In this document: positions 9,569-17,316 of the stretch, piece after piece
Position numbering within the stretch: position 1 is the stretch's first letter
Layout: each line of letters begins with the position of its first letter
DNA from: Miltoncostaea sp050250915
GTDB lineage: Bacteria; Actinomycetota; Thermoleophilia; Miltoncostaeales; Miltoncostaeaceae
NCBI GenBank assembly: GCA_050250915.1
Contig: JBFWNT010000009.1
Coordinates: forward strand, 1-64,000
Direction of reading: 5' to 3'
Length of the DNA: 64,000 nt
Position numbers and translations under genes: made by a program
Notes under the pieces: generated by a model
What the model was told of the DNA's origin: nothing
What the model saw: only the letters and a program-made list of their open reading frames with translations
Databases searched by the model: none

Positions 9569-10278
9569 GCGCCGCGCCGAAGGCGCTGTTCTTCGACGTC
9601 TTCGGCACGTGCGTGGACTGGCGCACCGGTGTCGCCCGCGAGGTCGCCGCGCTCGCGTCGCGAATGGGCCGGGCCGACATCGACCCCGACGCCGTGGCCG
9701 ACGCGTGGCGGGCCCGCTACCAGCCCCAGATGGAGACGGTCCGCAGCGGCGCGCGGCCCTGGGTGAACCTGGACGTGCTCCACCGCGAGTCGCTCGACGA
9801 GGTCCTGGCCGAGGCCGGCTTCGACGAGGCGCCGGCCGAGGCCCGCGACGAGCTGACCCTGGCGTGGCACCGGCTGGACCCGTGGCCGGACACGATCGAC
9901 GGCCTCACGCGGCTGAAGGCGCTCGCGGTGATCGCGCCCCACTCCAACGGCCACGTGGCGCTGCTGCTGCAGATGGCCCGCCGGGCGCGGCTGCCGTGGG
10001 ACCTGATCCTCGGGTCGGAGACCGCGGGCGCGTACAAGCCGGAGCCGCGGTCGTACCTGCGGAACGCGGAGCTGGTGGGCGTGCCGCCGGGCGACGTGAT
10101 GATGGTGGCGGCGCACAACGGCGACCTCCACGCGGCCGCGGCGGTGGGGATGCGGACCGCGTTCGTCCGGCGGCCCACCGAGCACGGGCCGGGCCAGACG
10201 ACCGATCTGGCGCCCGACGGCGCGTGGGACGTCGTCGCCGACGACCTTCTCGACCTGGCGGACCAGCTGGGCGCGTAG
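9565..10278 (+). CDS. Haloacid dehalogenase type II (HAD superfamily hydrolase)
   Basis: A 237-residue cytosolic hydrolase. It has HAD motif I as FFDVFGTCVDW (nucleophile Asp), motif II as PHSNGH, the Lys of motif III in AYKPEPRSYL, and VAAHNGDLHAA at motif IV, which is the arrangement of L-2-haloacid dehalogenases rather than phosphatases. Known reaction of the family: hydrolytic removal of halide from 2-haloalkanoic acids; many annotated members have other or unknown substrates. The GTG start overlaps the preceding LLM gene by four bases. Confidence 0.85.
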   Translation: MSAAPKALFFDVFGTCVDWRTGVAREVAALASRMGRADIDPDAVADAWRARYQPQMETVRSGARPWVNLDVLHRESLDEVLAEAGFDEAPAEARDELTLAWHRLDPWPDTIDGLTRLKALAVIAPHSNGHVALLLQMARRARLPWDLILGSETAGAYKPEPRSYLRNAELVGVPPGDVMMVAAHNGDLHAAAAVGMRTAFVRRPTEHGPGQTTDLAPDGAWDVVADDLLDLADQLGA

Positions 10279-10289
10279 GATCCCCGGCC

Positions 10290-10718
10290 ATGCAGGTCAC
10301 CATCGAGCACCTCATCCCCCACCCCGCCGACCGCGTGTTCGCGGTCGTGACGGATCCGCTGCGGCGGGCGGAGTGGCAGGAGAACACCAGCGACGTCCGC
10401 ATGGCGTCGGACGGCCCCGTCGCCGTGGGGACCCGCTGGACGGAGGAGCAGAAGGGCGTCGGCCACGTGGAGGCGGAGATCACGGCCCTGGAGCCGGCGA
10501 CCCGCTACGCGGAGCGCGGCGTCTCGGGGTCGGGCACGGGCAACGTGACCGTGACGTTCACCCCCGACGGCGACTCCACCCGCCTGGTGATGGAGGTCGA
10601 GCTGAACCTGAAGGGCCTGAAGCGGGCCTTCGAGCCCGCCATCGCGCCGATGGTCCGCGCCCAGATGCCGAAGGACCTGGACCGGCTCTCCGCCATCCTC
10701 GACCGCGAGGCCGGCTGA
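10290..10718 (+). CDS. SRPBCC family protein
   Basis: A 142-residue START/Bet v1-fold protein: VTIEHLIPHPADRVFAVVTDPLRRAEWQ at the N-terminus, the central strand ALEPATRYAE, and a long C-terminal helix MVRAQMPKDLDRLSAILD. Such proteins bind hydrophobic ligands in a deep cavity; some are cyclases, most have no known ligand. It follows the dehalogenase gene by 11 bases and is convergent, with only a three-base gap, with the redoxin/anti-sigma gene. Confidence 0.82.
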   Translation: MQVTIEHLIPHPADRVFAVVTDPLRRAEWQENTSDVRMASDGPVAVGTRWTEEQKGVGHVEAEITALEPATRYAERGVSGSGTGNVTVTFTPDGDSTRLVMEVELNLKGLKRAFEPAIAPMVRAQMPKDLDRLSAILDREAG

Positions 10719-10721
10719 GGC

Positions 10722-11963
10722 TCACCGAAGGGCCTCCACCTCCCGCTCCACCGTCGCCGGCGCTTCCAGGGCACCCGCCAGCCGGAACGCGATCCGGCCC
10801 TCCCGGTCGAGCACCAGCGTCTCGGGCAGGGCGGGGATGCCGAGCAGGGGCGTCGTGCCCCGGAGCATCGTGAAGCGGAAGCGCTGCCGGGCGACGAAGC
10901 GCTCGGCCTCCTCCCGGAGGTCGTCGAAGACGATCCCGACGACGATCACGTCCGCGTCCCCCGCGTAGCGTTCGGCCACCGCCCGGACCGCGGCGGCCTG
11001 GTCGGCGCACGGCGCGCACCACGACGCGAACGCGACCAGCACCGCGACCCGCCCGCGAAGGCCGGCGAGCGCGACGGTCCCGCCGCCGTCCAGGCGGTCG
11101 AGCGTCGCATCGACGGGCGCCGACCTCAGGGGCACGACCGGCAGATCGGGCGGGCGCACCCGATCCGACGCGCCGACGCGGTCGTCGGCGCCGCATGGCG
11201 GTGGCGTCGCATCCCGTTCGGCGATCACCATGCAGGCCGGCAGATCGGGCGCGAGGACGTGGCTCCCGCGTGCCCAGAGCAGCCCATCACCGCCGCCGGG
11301 CGACGGCCCGCCGAGGATCGTCACCTGGTTCGCAACCCCCGTCGGACCGACGCCGAAGGGCGCTCCGAGATCGAGTGCGATGCCCTCCGCCGGGTCGGCC
11401 GGCCGGAGCAGCACCGCGCCGTCCGGCAGCGGCGGACCCAGCGAGGTGCCGCCGGGCAGCCTCCCGGTCATCGTCACCGCCTGGACCAGGGCGTCCAGGG
11501 CCTCGGGATACGTGACGCCGGGCGGGAACACGAGCGACGGATGCCGTGACGGGCCCGGAGAGCCGTCGAGCCCCGCGTAGAGCCACGGCGCCTCGGCGAG
11601 GGCCGGCTGGGCCTGGCGGACGGCCTCGGTCCCCTCGACGCACGGGACCGCGAGCGCGGACGGACGCGTCGCGCAGGCCGCCAGCGGGCCCAGCGAGGCC
11701 GGGTCGGGCACGAGTGCCGCCACCTCGTCGTGATCCGTGGGTGAGGGCGTCGCGATGATCAGCGCGATCAGCAGGCCGGCGAGGGCGGCGACGCCCGCGA
11801 TGGCACCCGCGATCCGCACAGGGCGCCGCCAGAAGGACCGCCTGGGCCCGGCCGGCAGCGCGGCGAGCGCAGCCGCCCGGGCGCGGGCGGTGGCATCGCC
11901 GGGGGGCTCGGGCAGCCGCCCCCCGGCGCGGGTCAGACGGGTCTCAAGGGCGTCCGGCATCAC
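10722..11963 (-). CDS. Membrane protein with anti-sigma-like N-terminus and periplasmic-side thioredoxin (TlpA-like) domain
   Basis: A 413-residue protein with three parts: a ~45-residue cytosolic segment, one transmembrane helix at about 49-72, a ~200-residue linker domain of unknown fold, and a C-terminal redoxin domain (about 290-410) with the active site WCAPC. The gene overlaps the upstream ECF sigma gene by 20 bases, and a GGAGGTGGGTG ribosome site for its ATGATG start lies inside that gene. Position and topology match an anti-sigma factor, but no zinc-binding HxxxCxxC motif is present in the cytosolic part. I infer that the extracytoplasmic redoxin may sense thiol or redox state and regulate the sigma factor; plain TlpA-like function is the alternative. 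Confidence 0.75.
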   Translation of the reverse strand: MMPDALETRLTRAGGRLPEPPGDATARARAAALAALPAGPRRSFWRRPVRIAGAIAGVAALAGLLIALIIATPSPTDHDEVAALVPDPASLGPLAACATRPSALAVPCVEGTEAVRQAQPALAEAPWLYAGLDGSPGPSRHPSLVFPPGVTYPEALDALVQAVTMTGRLPGGTSLGPPLPDGAVLLRPADPAEGIALDLGAPFGVGPTGVANQVTILGGPSPGGGDGLLWARGSHVLAPDLPACMVIAERDATPPPCGADDRVGASDRVRPPDLPVVPLRSAPVDATLDRLDGGGTVALAGLRGRVAVLVAFASWCAPCADQAAAVRAVAERYAGDADVIVVGIVFDDLREEAERFVARQRFRFTMLRGTTPLLGIPALPETLVLDREGRIAFRLAGALEAPATVEREVEALR

Positions 11964-12480
11964 CCACCTCCAAGGCGTCGCGGAGCTGGTCGAGGGCGCG
12001 CGCGAGGCGCGAGTGGACGGTGCCGACGGGCAGCCCCAGGATCGGGGCGATCTCGGCGGGCGTGTAACCGAGCCAGTAGCGCAGGACGACGAGCGCCCGC
12101 CGCTCGTCCGGCAGTTCGGCCACGGCGCGCTCCAGTGCGGCGTCGGGGGCAGGCATCTCCTGGTCGCCCGCCTGGTCCTCCAGGCCGGTCAGGCGGCGGG
12201 TGCGGCGCAGATGGTTCAGGGTCTGGTTCACCGCGATCCGGCTCACCCAGGCCCGGAAGCTCGGCCCCCGGTAGCCGTCGAGCGCGGCGAACGCGCGCAC
12301 GAAGGCGTCCTGCGCGCAGTCCTCCGCGACCTCGTGATGGCGGGCGATCCCGTAGGCGGCGCGCCAGACCGCGCGCCAGTGGCGGTCGAACAGGGTGCCC
12401 GCCGCCTCGCGCGAGCCGTCCCGCGCCTCGCGCACCAGCGTGTCGTCATCCGTCCCGGCGTGCATCCACCCCTCCGACAC
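11944..12480 (-). CDS. ECF RNA polymerase sigma factor (SigE-like)
   Basis: A 178-residue sigma-70 family protein. Region 2 is seen as LFDRHWRAVWRAAYGIARHHEVAEDCAQDAFVRAF with the following RGPSFRAWVSRIAVNQTLNHLRR, and region 4 as LPDERRALVVLRYW..YTPAEIAPILGLPVGTVHSRLARALDQL. It directs RNA polymerase to a small regulon, which usually includes its own gene. The overlapping downstream gene encodes a membrane protein likely to be its regulator. The ATG start gives the typical short N-terminus before region 2. Confidence 0.92.
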   Translation of the reverse strand: MSEGWMHAGTDDDTLVREARDGSREAAGTLFDRHWRAVWRAAYGIARHHEVAEDCAQDAFVRAFAALDGYRGPSFRAWVSRIAVNQTLNHLRRTRRLTGLEDQAGDQEMPAPDAALERAVAELPDERRALVVLRYWLGYTPAEIAPILGLPVGTVHSRLARALDQLRDALEVGDAGRP

Positions 12481-12504
12481 GCGAGCGGGGCGGACGCGTC
12501 CCGT

Positions 12505-13101
12505 CTACCCCGCCCGCACGGCCCCCACGTAGTCGTCCCGCCCGGCCATCGGCGCCACCTCGACCACCTCGCCGCTGTGGGGCGCGTGAACGTAGCGGCC
12601 GCGGCCGACGTAGATGCCCATGTGGCCGAGGCCGCTGAAGAACACCATGTCGCCGATCTGGAGCTGGTCGCGCGGGACCTTCGGGTACGCGCCCCAGATG
12701 GCGTCGGTGTTGTGGTCCATCGCCACGCCCACCTGGCCGTAGGCGTACGACACGAGCCCGCTGCAGTCGAAGCCGGCGGGGGAGCCGCCGCCGTAGACGT
12801 AGGGCGTGCCGAGGTATCGCAGGGCGATCCGGGCGGCCCGGGCGTTGCGCACCGCCCACGCGGGCTGCGCGCTGGGGGCGGCGCGCAGGCCCTGCTCGAT
12901 CGCCTCGCGGCGGCCGCGGACCTCCATGGACCGGAGGGCGGCGGGCGTCTGCGCCGTGGCCGGGGCGGTGGCGGCCACGTCGGCGGCGGGCGGCGCGGCG
13001 GCGGCGCTGCCGCCCTCGTCGGACGGGATCAGGACGGCCGCGGAGACGGCCACGATCGCCGCGGCGATCGCCGCCGCGATTGCAGGCTTCGGCAAGGGCA
13101 C
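12505..13101 (-). CDS. Secreted NlpC/P60 peptidoglycan endopeptidase
   Basis: About 198 residues: an N-terminal signal or anchor helix (residues 5-25, Ala/Ile/Val rich), an Ala/Pro-rich spacer, then an NlpC/P60 domain (about 85-198). The catalytic Cys sits in FDCSGLVSYAYG, the His in GHMGIYVG and a further His in VHAPHSG. The family cleaves gamma-D-Glu-diaminopimelate bonds in cell wall peptides outside the membrane. The listed start is a GTG; a TTG six bases further in, better spaced from a CAGGAG ribosome site, may be the true start. The 182 bases upstream hold a few short inverted repeats but no riboswitch that I could match. Confidence 0.88.
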   Translation of the reverse strand: MPLPKPAIAAAIAAAIVAVSAAVLIPSDEGGSAAAAPPAADVAATAPATAQTPAALRSMEVRGRREAIEQGLRAAPSAQPAWAVRNARAARIALRYLGTPYVYGGGSPAGFDCSGLVSYAYGQVGVAMDHNTDAIWGAYPKVPRDQLQIGDMVFFSGLGHMGIYVGRGRYVHAPHSGEVVEVAPMAGRDDYVGAVRAG

Positions 13102-13283
13102 TCCTGCCGCGGGGCACGCCGCGACCGGTGGGGGATGTGGGAGGTGGCCGACCCACCGTGGGCACGGGGCCGGCCAGGGGGATCCATCGGGCGGATCCCG
13201 GAATTGATTCCGTCGAGGCTAGCGGACCCCTGCCGGGACGACCGTCATTGCGGTTCCGCCCGGTGTGTGCGGGCCCTCAGCCG

Positions 13284-13724
13284 TCAGACGTCGAGCATCG
13301 TCCCGCGGCACCGCGCGCTGCCGCACGCGCACGCGTAGGTGCCGTCGTCGCCGTCCTCGTCGTCCAGCACCAGCCGGTAGTCGAACGTGAGCTCCTCCCC
13401 CGCCGCGATGCCACGCAGGGCCAGGATCTCGATGCTCCCCTCCGTCTGGCGGGTCTCGCAGTTGGGATCGCACGAGTGATTGATCCAGCGCGACGAGTTG
13501 CCGCCCACCCAGCCGTCGATGACGTCGCCGTCGCCGAGGTCGAAGAACATGGTGTGGGAGTCCTCGCCGGGGCGGTCCTGGTGGCGCCGGACCGCCTCCT
13601 CCCACGGGATCACCTCCCCCGCGTACGCGATCACGCGCTCGCCCGCGTCCAGCGGCCGCAGGGCGAACACCCCGCGGCCGTGGATCGGGCTGGAGCGCAC
13701 GGCGATGCGGCGCGTCCGGCTCAC
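13284..13724 (-). CDS. SET-domain protein with post-SET cysteine cluster
   Basis: A 146-residue compact SET protein: HGRGVFALRPLDAGERVIAYAGE at the N-terminus, the SAM-binding pseudoknot signature NHSCDPNCE, the catalytic Tyr region GEELTFDYR, and a post-SET zinc motif CACGSARCRG. This is a full set of lysine methyltransferase motifs and corresponds to the short SET proteins found scattered in bacteria. The target is unknown. Its ATG overlaps the prpC stop by four bases (ATGA), so it is translated with the methylcitrate operon, an unusual partner. Function inside that operon is unproven; protein lysine methylation is inferred from motifs. Confidence 0.85.
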   Translation of the reverse strand: MSRTRRIAVRSSPIHGRGVFALRPLDAGERVIAYAGEVIPWEEAVRRHQDRPGEDSHTMFFDLGDGDVIDGWVGGNSSRWINHSCDPNCETRQTEGSIEILALRGIAAGEELTFDYRLVLDDEDGDDGTYACACGSARCRGTMLDV

Positions 13725-14842
13725 ACGGGGACCGGGCGCTGGGTGGGGCCCTCATACCGGCTGAGCGGGCGGATGAGGCTGTTGGCCTCCAGCTGCTCCA
13801 CGATGTGGGCGGTCCAGCCGGTGATGCGGCTCATGACGAAGATGGGCGTGAACATCGGGATGTCGAATCCCATCATGTGGTAGGCCGGCCCCGCCGGGAA
13901 GTCGAGGTTGGGGTGGATGCCCTTCGCCGCCGCCATCTCCGCCTCCAGCGCGTCGTACATGGCCACCCAGCGGGCGCCGTCGCGGCGGGCGGCCACGTCC
14001 AGCATGGCGGCCCGCATGGTGGGCACCCGGGAGTCGCCGTTGCGGTACACGCGGTGGCCGAACCCCATGATCTTCCGCTTGCGCTCCAGCGCGTCACGCA
14101 GCCACGGGCCGGCCAGGGCGGGGTCGTCGATCTCGATCATCATGTCCATCACCGCCTCGTTGGCCCCGCCGTGCAGCGGCCCCTTGAGCGCCCCGATCGC
14201 GGCGGTCACGGCGCTGTAGACGTCCGACAGCGTCGACGTGACCACCCGGGCCGTGAACGTGGAGGCGTTGAAGCTGTGCTCGGCGTAGAGGATGAGGGAC
14301 ACGTCGAACGCCCGCACCACCTCCGGCTCGGGGACCTCCCCGAAGCACATGTGGAACACGTTCTCCGCGAAGCCCAGGGACGGGTCGGGCGGGATCCGCG
14401 GCAGGTCGTGGCGGCGGCGGAAGTCGAGGGCCACCACCGTGGGCAGGCGCGCCATCATCGCCCGCGACTTCGCCAGGAGCGCGTCGCGGTCCGCGGCGTC
14501 CTCGGTGGGGTCCTCCGCCCCGAATGCGCTCACCGCGCTGCGCAGCACGTCCATGGGGTGACAGGTGTCCGGGAGCCGCTCCAGCTGGGCGATCACGGTG
14601 CGGCTCAGCTCGCGCTGCGAGCGCTCCGCCGCGGTGAACTCCGCCAGCTCCGCGGGGTCGGGCAGCTCGCCGTGCCAGATCAGGAACGCCACCTCCTCGA
14701 AGCTGCGCGTCGCGGCGAGCTCCTGCACCGCGTAGCCGCGGTAGGTGAGCGAGTTGGTCTCGGGGACGACCTCCGAGATGGCGGTGCGGTCGACGACCAC
14801 CCCGGCCAGGCCCTTGTGGATCTCCGTGGCGGTGCCGGTCAT
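13721..14842 (-). CDS. prpC: 2-methylcitrate synthase / citrate synthase
   Basis: A 373-residue type II citrate synthase-family enzyme that condenses propionyl-CoA (or acetyl-CoA) with oxaloacetate. Active-site residues are visible: His in GPLHGGANEAV, His in GFGHRVYRNGDSR and Asp in HPNLDFPAGPAYH. The context of prpD and prpB directly upstream, joined by four-base overlaps, makes methylcitrate synthase the better call. The downstream SET gene starts within its stop codon. Length and motif order are complete. Confidence 0.93.
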   Translation of the reverse strand: MTGTATEIHKGLAGVVVDRTAISEVVPETNSLTYRGYAVQELAATRSFEEVAFLIWHGELPDPAELAEFTAAERSQRELSRTVIAQLERLPDTCHPMDVLRSAVSAFGAEDPTEDAADRDALLAKSRAMMARLPTVVALDFRRRHDLPRIPPDPSLGFAENVFHMCFGEVPEPEVVRAFDVSLILYAEHSFNASTFTARVVTSTLSDVYSAVTAAIGALKGPLHGGANEAVMDMMIEIDDPALAGPWLRDALERKRKIMGFGHRVYRNGDSRVPTMRAAMLDVAARRDGARWVAMYDALEAEMAAAKGIHPNLDFPAGPAYHMMGFDIPMFTPIFVMSRITGWTAHIVEQLEANSLIRPLSRYEGPTQRPVPV

Positions 14843-15714
14843 CGTGCGCCTCCGTCGTAGCCGAGCAGTTCGTAGAGCCGCGCGCGCGTCTGCATGCGCG
14901 GCAGCAGGGCCTCCTGGGTGCCGTCGCCGGCGATCTCCCGCAGCCCGTCCTCCACCGCGCCCATCGCGAGCCGGAGGGTGGTGACCGGGTAGATCACGGC
15001 GTTGATCCCGAGCGACGCGAGCTCGCCCGCGCCCAGCAGGCGCGACTTGCCGAACTCGGTCATGTTCGCCAGCAGCGGCACCGGCACGGCGCGCCGCACG
15101 GCCGCGAATTCGTCCGCGTCGGCCAGCGCCTCCGGGAACACCATGTCGGCGCCGGCCGCGACGTAGGCCAGCGCCCGCCGGACGGCGGCGTCGAGGCCCT
15201 CCGGCCCGCGGGCGTCGGTGCGGGCGCAGATCACGAATCCCGGGTCGCGGCGGGCGGCGACCGCGGCCGCGATGCGGGCGCACATCTCCCCCTCGTCGAC
15301 GAGGGTCTTGCCGTCGAGGTGGCCGCAGCGCTTCTCGCCCACCTGGTCCTCCAGGTGGCAGCCGGCCAGGCCGGCGTCCTCCAGAAGCCGGACGGTGCGG
15401 GCGACGTTGAGGGCGTCGCCGAAGCCGGTGTCGGCGTCGATGAGCGCCGGCAGCGAGGTGGCGGCGGCGATCCGGCCGCCGCGGTCGGCGACCTCCGACA
15501 GCGTCGTCAGGCCCACGTCGGGCAGGCCGAGATCCGCCGAGAGCGCGGCGCCGGAGACGTACACGCCCTCGAACCCGGCGTCCTCGATCGCCATCGCCAC
15601 CAGCGGCGAGAAGGCGCCCGGCATCCGCACCAGGCGGCCCGAGACGAGGGCCTCGCGGAACGCCCGGCGGCGCTCCGCCGCGGACGGCCGCACCACGGTC
15701 AGCGTGGCGCTCAT
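14839..15714 (-). CDS. prpB: Methylisocitrate lyase (ICL/PEP mutase family)
   Basis: A 291-residue TIM-barrel lyase that splits 2-methylisocitrate into pyruvate and succinate, the last step of the methylcitrate cycle. The signature KRCGHL with the catalytic Cys, the metal-binding DADTGFGD and CHLEDQ segments, and the late ANMTEFGKS loop are all present. It lies between prpD and prpC, overlapping each by four bases. An initial TLTVVRPSAAERRRAFREAL gives a normal N-terminus from the ATG chosen. Confidence 0.93.
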   Translation of the reverse strand: MSATLTVVRPSAAERRRAFREALVSGRLVRMPGAFSPLVAMAIEDAGFEGVYVSGAALSADLGLPDVGLTTLSEVADRGGRIAAATSLPALIDADTGFGDALNVARTVRLLEDAGLAGCHLEDQVGEKRCGHLDGKTLVDEGEMCARIAAAVAARRDPGFVICARTDARGPEGLDAAVRRALAYVAAGADMVFPEALADADEFAAVRRAVPVPLLANMTEFGKSRLLGAGELASLGINAVIYPVTTLRLAMGAVEDGLREIAGDGTQEALLPRMQTRARLYELLGYDGGAR

Positions 15715-17210
15715 CGGTCGAAGATCCCGCGCGCGACCGACAGCGCCAGCAGGTCGGCGTCGGCGCGGACGGTCAGGCCGGGCAGGTCGTCCGGACCCAG
15801 CTCGGGGAGCGCGGCGGCGGTCGCCAGGAAGCGCTCCTGCTCGGCGGGGGCCACCACGCCGTCGGCGAGCGCGCGGAACTTCCCGACGTACTCGGCCCGG
15901 CCGAAGGGCCGCGCCCCGCGGGGGTGCGCGTCGGCCACGCCGAGCGCGTCCTCGATGACGGTGCCGTCGTCGAGCGTCACCACGATCCGCCCGCCGAACT
16001 CGGGCTCACCGGCGTGGTAGCGCCGCGTCCACTCCGGGTCCTCCTCGGTGCGGATCGCGTGCCACAGGCGCACCGTGTCGGGGCGGCCGGCGCGCGTGGG
16101 CGCGTACGAGCGCTCGTGGTGCCAGGTGCCGTCCTGGAGGGCGACGGCGACGATGTAGGCGATGGAGTGGTCGAGGGTCTCGCGGCTCGCCCGCGGGTCC
16201 ATCTTCTGAGGGTCGCCCGACCCCGTCCCGATGACGTTGTGGGTGTGGTGGCTCGTGTGGATCACGACCTCCGCCACCCGCGACAGGTCGCCGATCCGGG
16301 GGCGCATCCGGCGGGCCAGGTCGATCAGCGCCTGCGCCTGGTACTCGGCCGAGTGCTCCTTGGTGTAGGTGTCGAGGATCGCCCGCCGGGGCTCGCCCGG
16401 CTCGGGCAGCGGCACGCGGTACTCCGCGTCCGGGCCGCCGAGCAGCCAGGCGATGACGCCGTCCTCGCCCTCGTAGATCGGCGAGGGGGAGCGCTCGCCG
16501 CGCATCGCCCGGTCGACCGCCTCCACCGCCATCTTCCCGGCGAACGCGGGTGCGTGGGCCTTCCAGCTGGAGATCTCGCCCTTGCGCGACTGGCGGGTGG
16601 TGGTGGTCACGTGGAGGGCCTGGCCGATCGCCTGGAAGATCGTCTCGGCCGGCAGGCCCAGGGCGGCGCCGATGCCCGCGGCGGCCGACGGCCCGAGGTG
16701 CGCGATGTGGTCGATCTTGTGGGCGTGCAGGCAGATGCCGCGGGCCAGGTCGACCTGGATCTCGTAGCCCGTCGCGATCCCCCGGGCCACGTCGGCGCCG
16801 GTCAGGCCGCAATGCTGGGCGACGGCGACGACCGGCGGGATGTTGTCGCCCGGGTGCGAGTACTCCGCGGCCAGGAACGTGTCGTGGAAGTCGAGCTCGC
16901 GCACCGCGACCCCGTTCGCCCATGCCGCCCACTCGGGCGACACCCGCCGCTCCGGGCCGAAGCCCAGCACGGTGGCGCCGGGGACGTACGGGTGCGCCGA
17001 CGCCTGGCGCCGCGCGCTCGCCACCGGGCCCCGCCGCAGGGCGGCGGCCGCGACCGCGGCCGTGTCGATGATCCGGTCGATCACCGCCTCGACGACGTCG
17101 TCGCCGGGCGGCGCCGGGTCGGCGGCCACCTCGGCCAGCCGCCACGCGAGCTGCTCCTCCCGCGGCAGCGCATCCGACGACGGGTGCACGCGGATCGCCA
17201 GCGTCCTCAT
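15711..17210 (-). CDS. prpD: 2-methylcitrate dehydratase (MmgE/PrpD family)
   Basis: A 499-residue cytosolic enzyme that dehydrates 2-methylcitrate to methylaconitate. Family marks are the early DTAAVAAAALRRGPVASAR, the ELDFHDTFLAAEYSHPGDNIPP core, and HKIDHIAHLGPSAAAGIGAALG. It is the first gene of the operon prpD-prpB-prpC-SET and is preceded by GAGGTGGGGG directly before the ATG. The intergenic space to the divergent regulator gene holds TTGCGAA repeats, so expression is probably induced by propionyl-CoA or a pathway intermediate through that regulator. Confidence 0.93.
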   Translation of the reverse strand: MRTLAIRVHPSSDALPREEQLAWRLAEVAADPAPPGDDVVEAVIDRIIDTAAVAAAALRRGPVASARRQASAHPYVPGATVLGFGPERRVSPEWAAWANGVAVRELDFHDTFLAAEYSHPGDNIPPVVAVAQHCGLTGADVARGIATGYEIQVDLARGICLHAHKIDHIAHLGPSAAAGIGAALGLPAETIFQAIGQALHVTTTTRQSRKGEISSWKAHAPAFAGKMAVEAVDRAMRGERSPSPIYEGEDGVIAWLLGGPDAEYRVPLPEPGEPRRAILDTYTKEHSAEYQAQALIDLARRMRPRIGDLSRVAEVVIHTSHHTHNVIGTGSGDPQKMDPRASRETLDHSIAYIVAVALQDGTWHHERSYAPTRAGRPDTVRLWHAIRTEEDPEWTRRYHAGEPEFGGRIVVTLDDGTVIEDALGVADAHPRGARPFGRAEYVGKFRALADGVVAPAEQERFLATAAALPELGPDDLPGLTVRADADLLALSVARGIFDR

Positions 17211-17227
17211 CCCCCACCTCTCGCTCG

Positions 17228-17316
17228 TTCGCAACATGCGTACGGTCCCACGTACGATTGAGCCCCACCAGTGCAGGGTTGCGAGGCCGGAGGCGCGTAT
17301 TTGCGAACGTTGCGAA
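17228..17316. promoter_or_regulatory. Probable PrpR operator region: TTGCGAA repeats between prpD and its regulator
   Basis: TTGCGAA occurs as two direct copies at 17301-17307 and 17310-17316, as an inverted copy (TTCGCAA) at 17228-17234, and as a six-of-seven match at 17279-17285. A CGTACG-N6-CGTACG pair lies at 17239-17256. The last TTGCGAA shares its final A with the ATG of the regulator gene, so bound protein would block its own start. PrpR and RamB regulators of mycobacteria and corynebacteria bind TTTGCAAA-like motifs, which these resemble. Confidence 0.65.

Noticed and set aside
13102..13283. Possible cyclic-di-AMP (ydaO) riboswitch before the NlpC/P60 gene, as is common in Actinobacteria
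   Set aside because: The region has GGATCC- and CCCAC-type inverted repeats but I could not find the conserved GGGAA and GGGGUGAAUC segments or the characteristic end CCCGUCAGCUAACC of that riboswitch.
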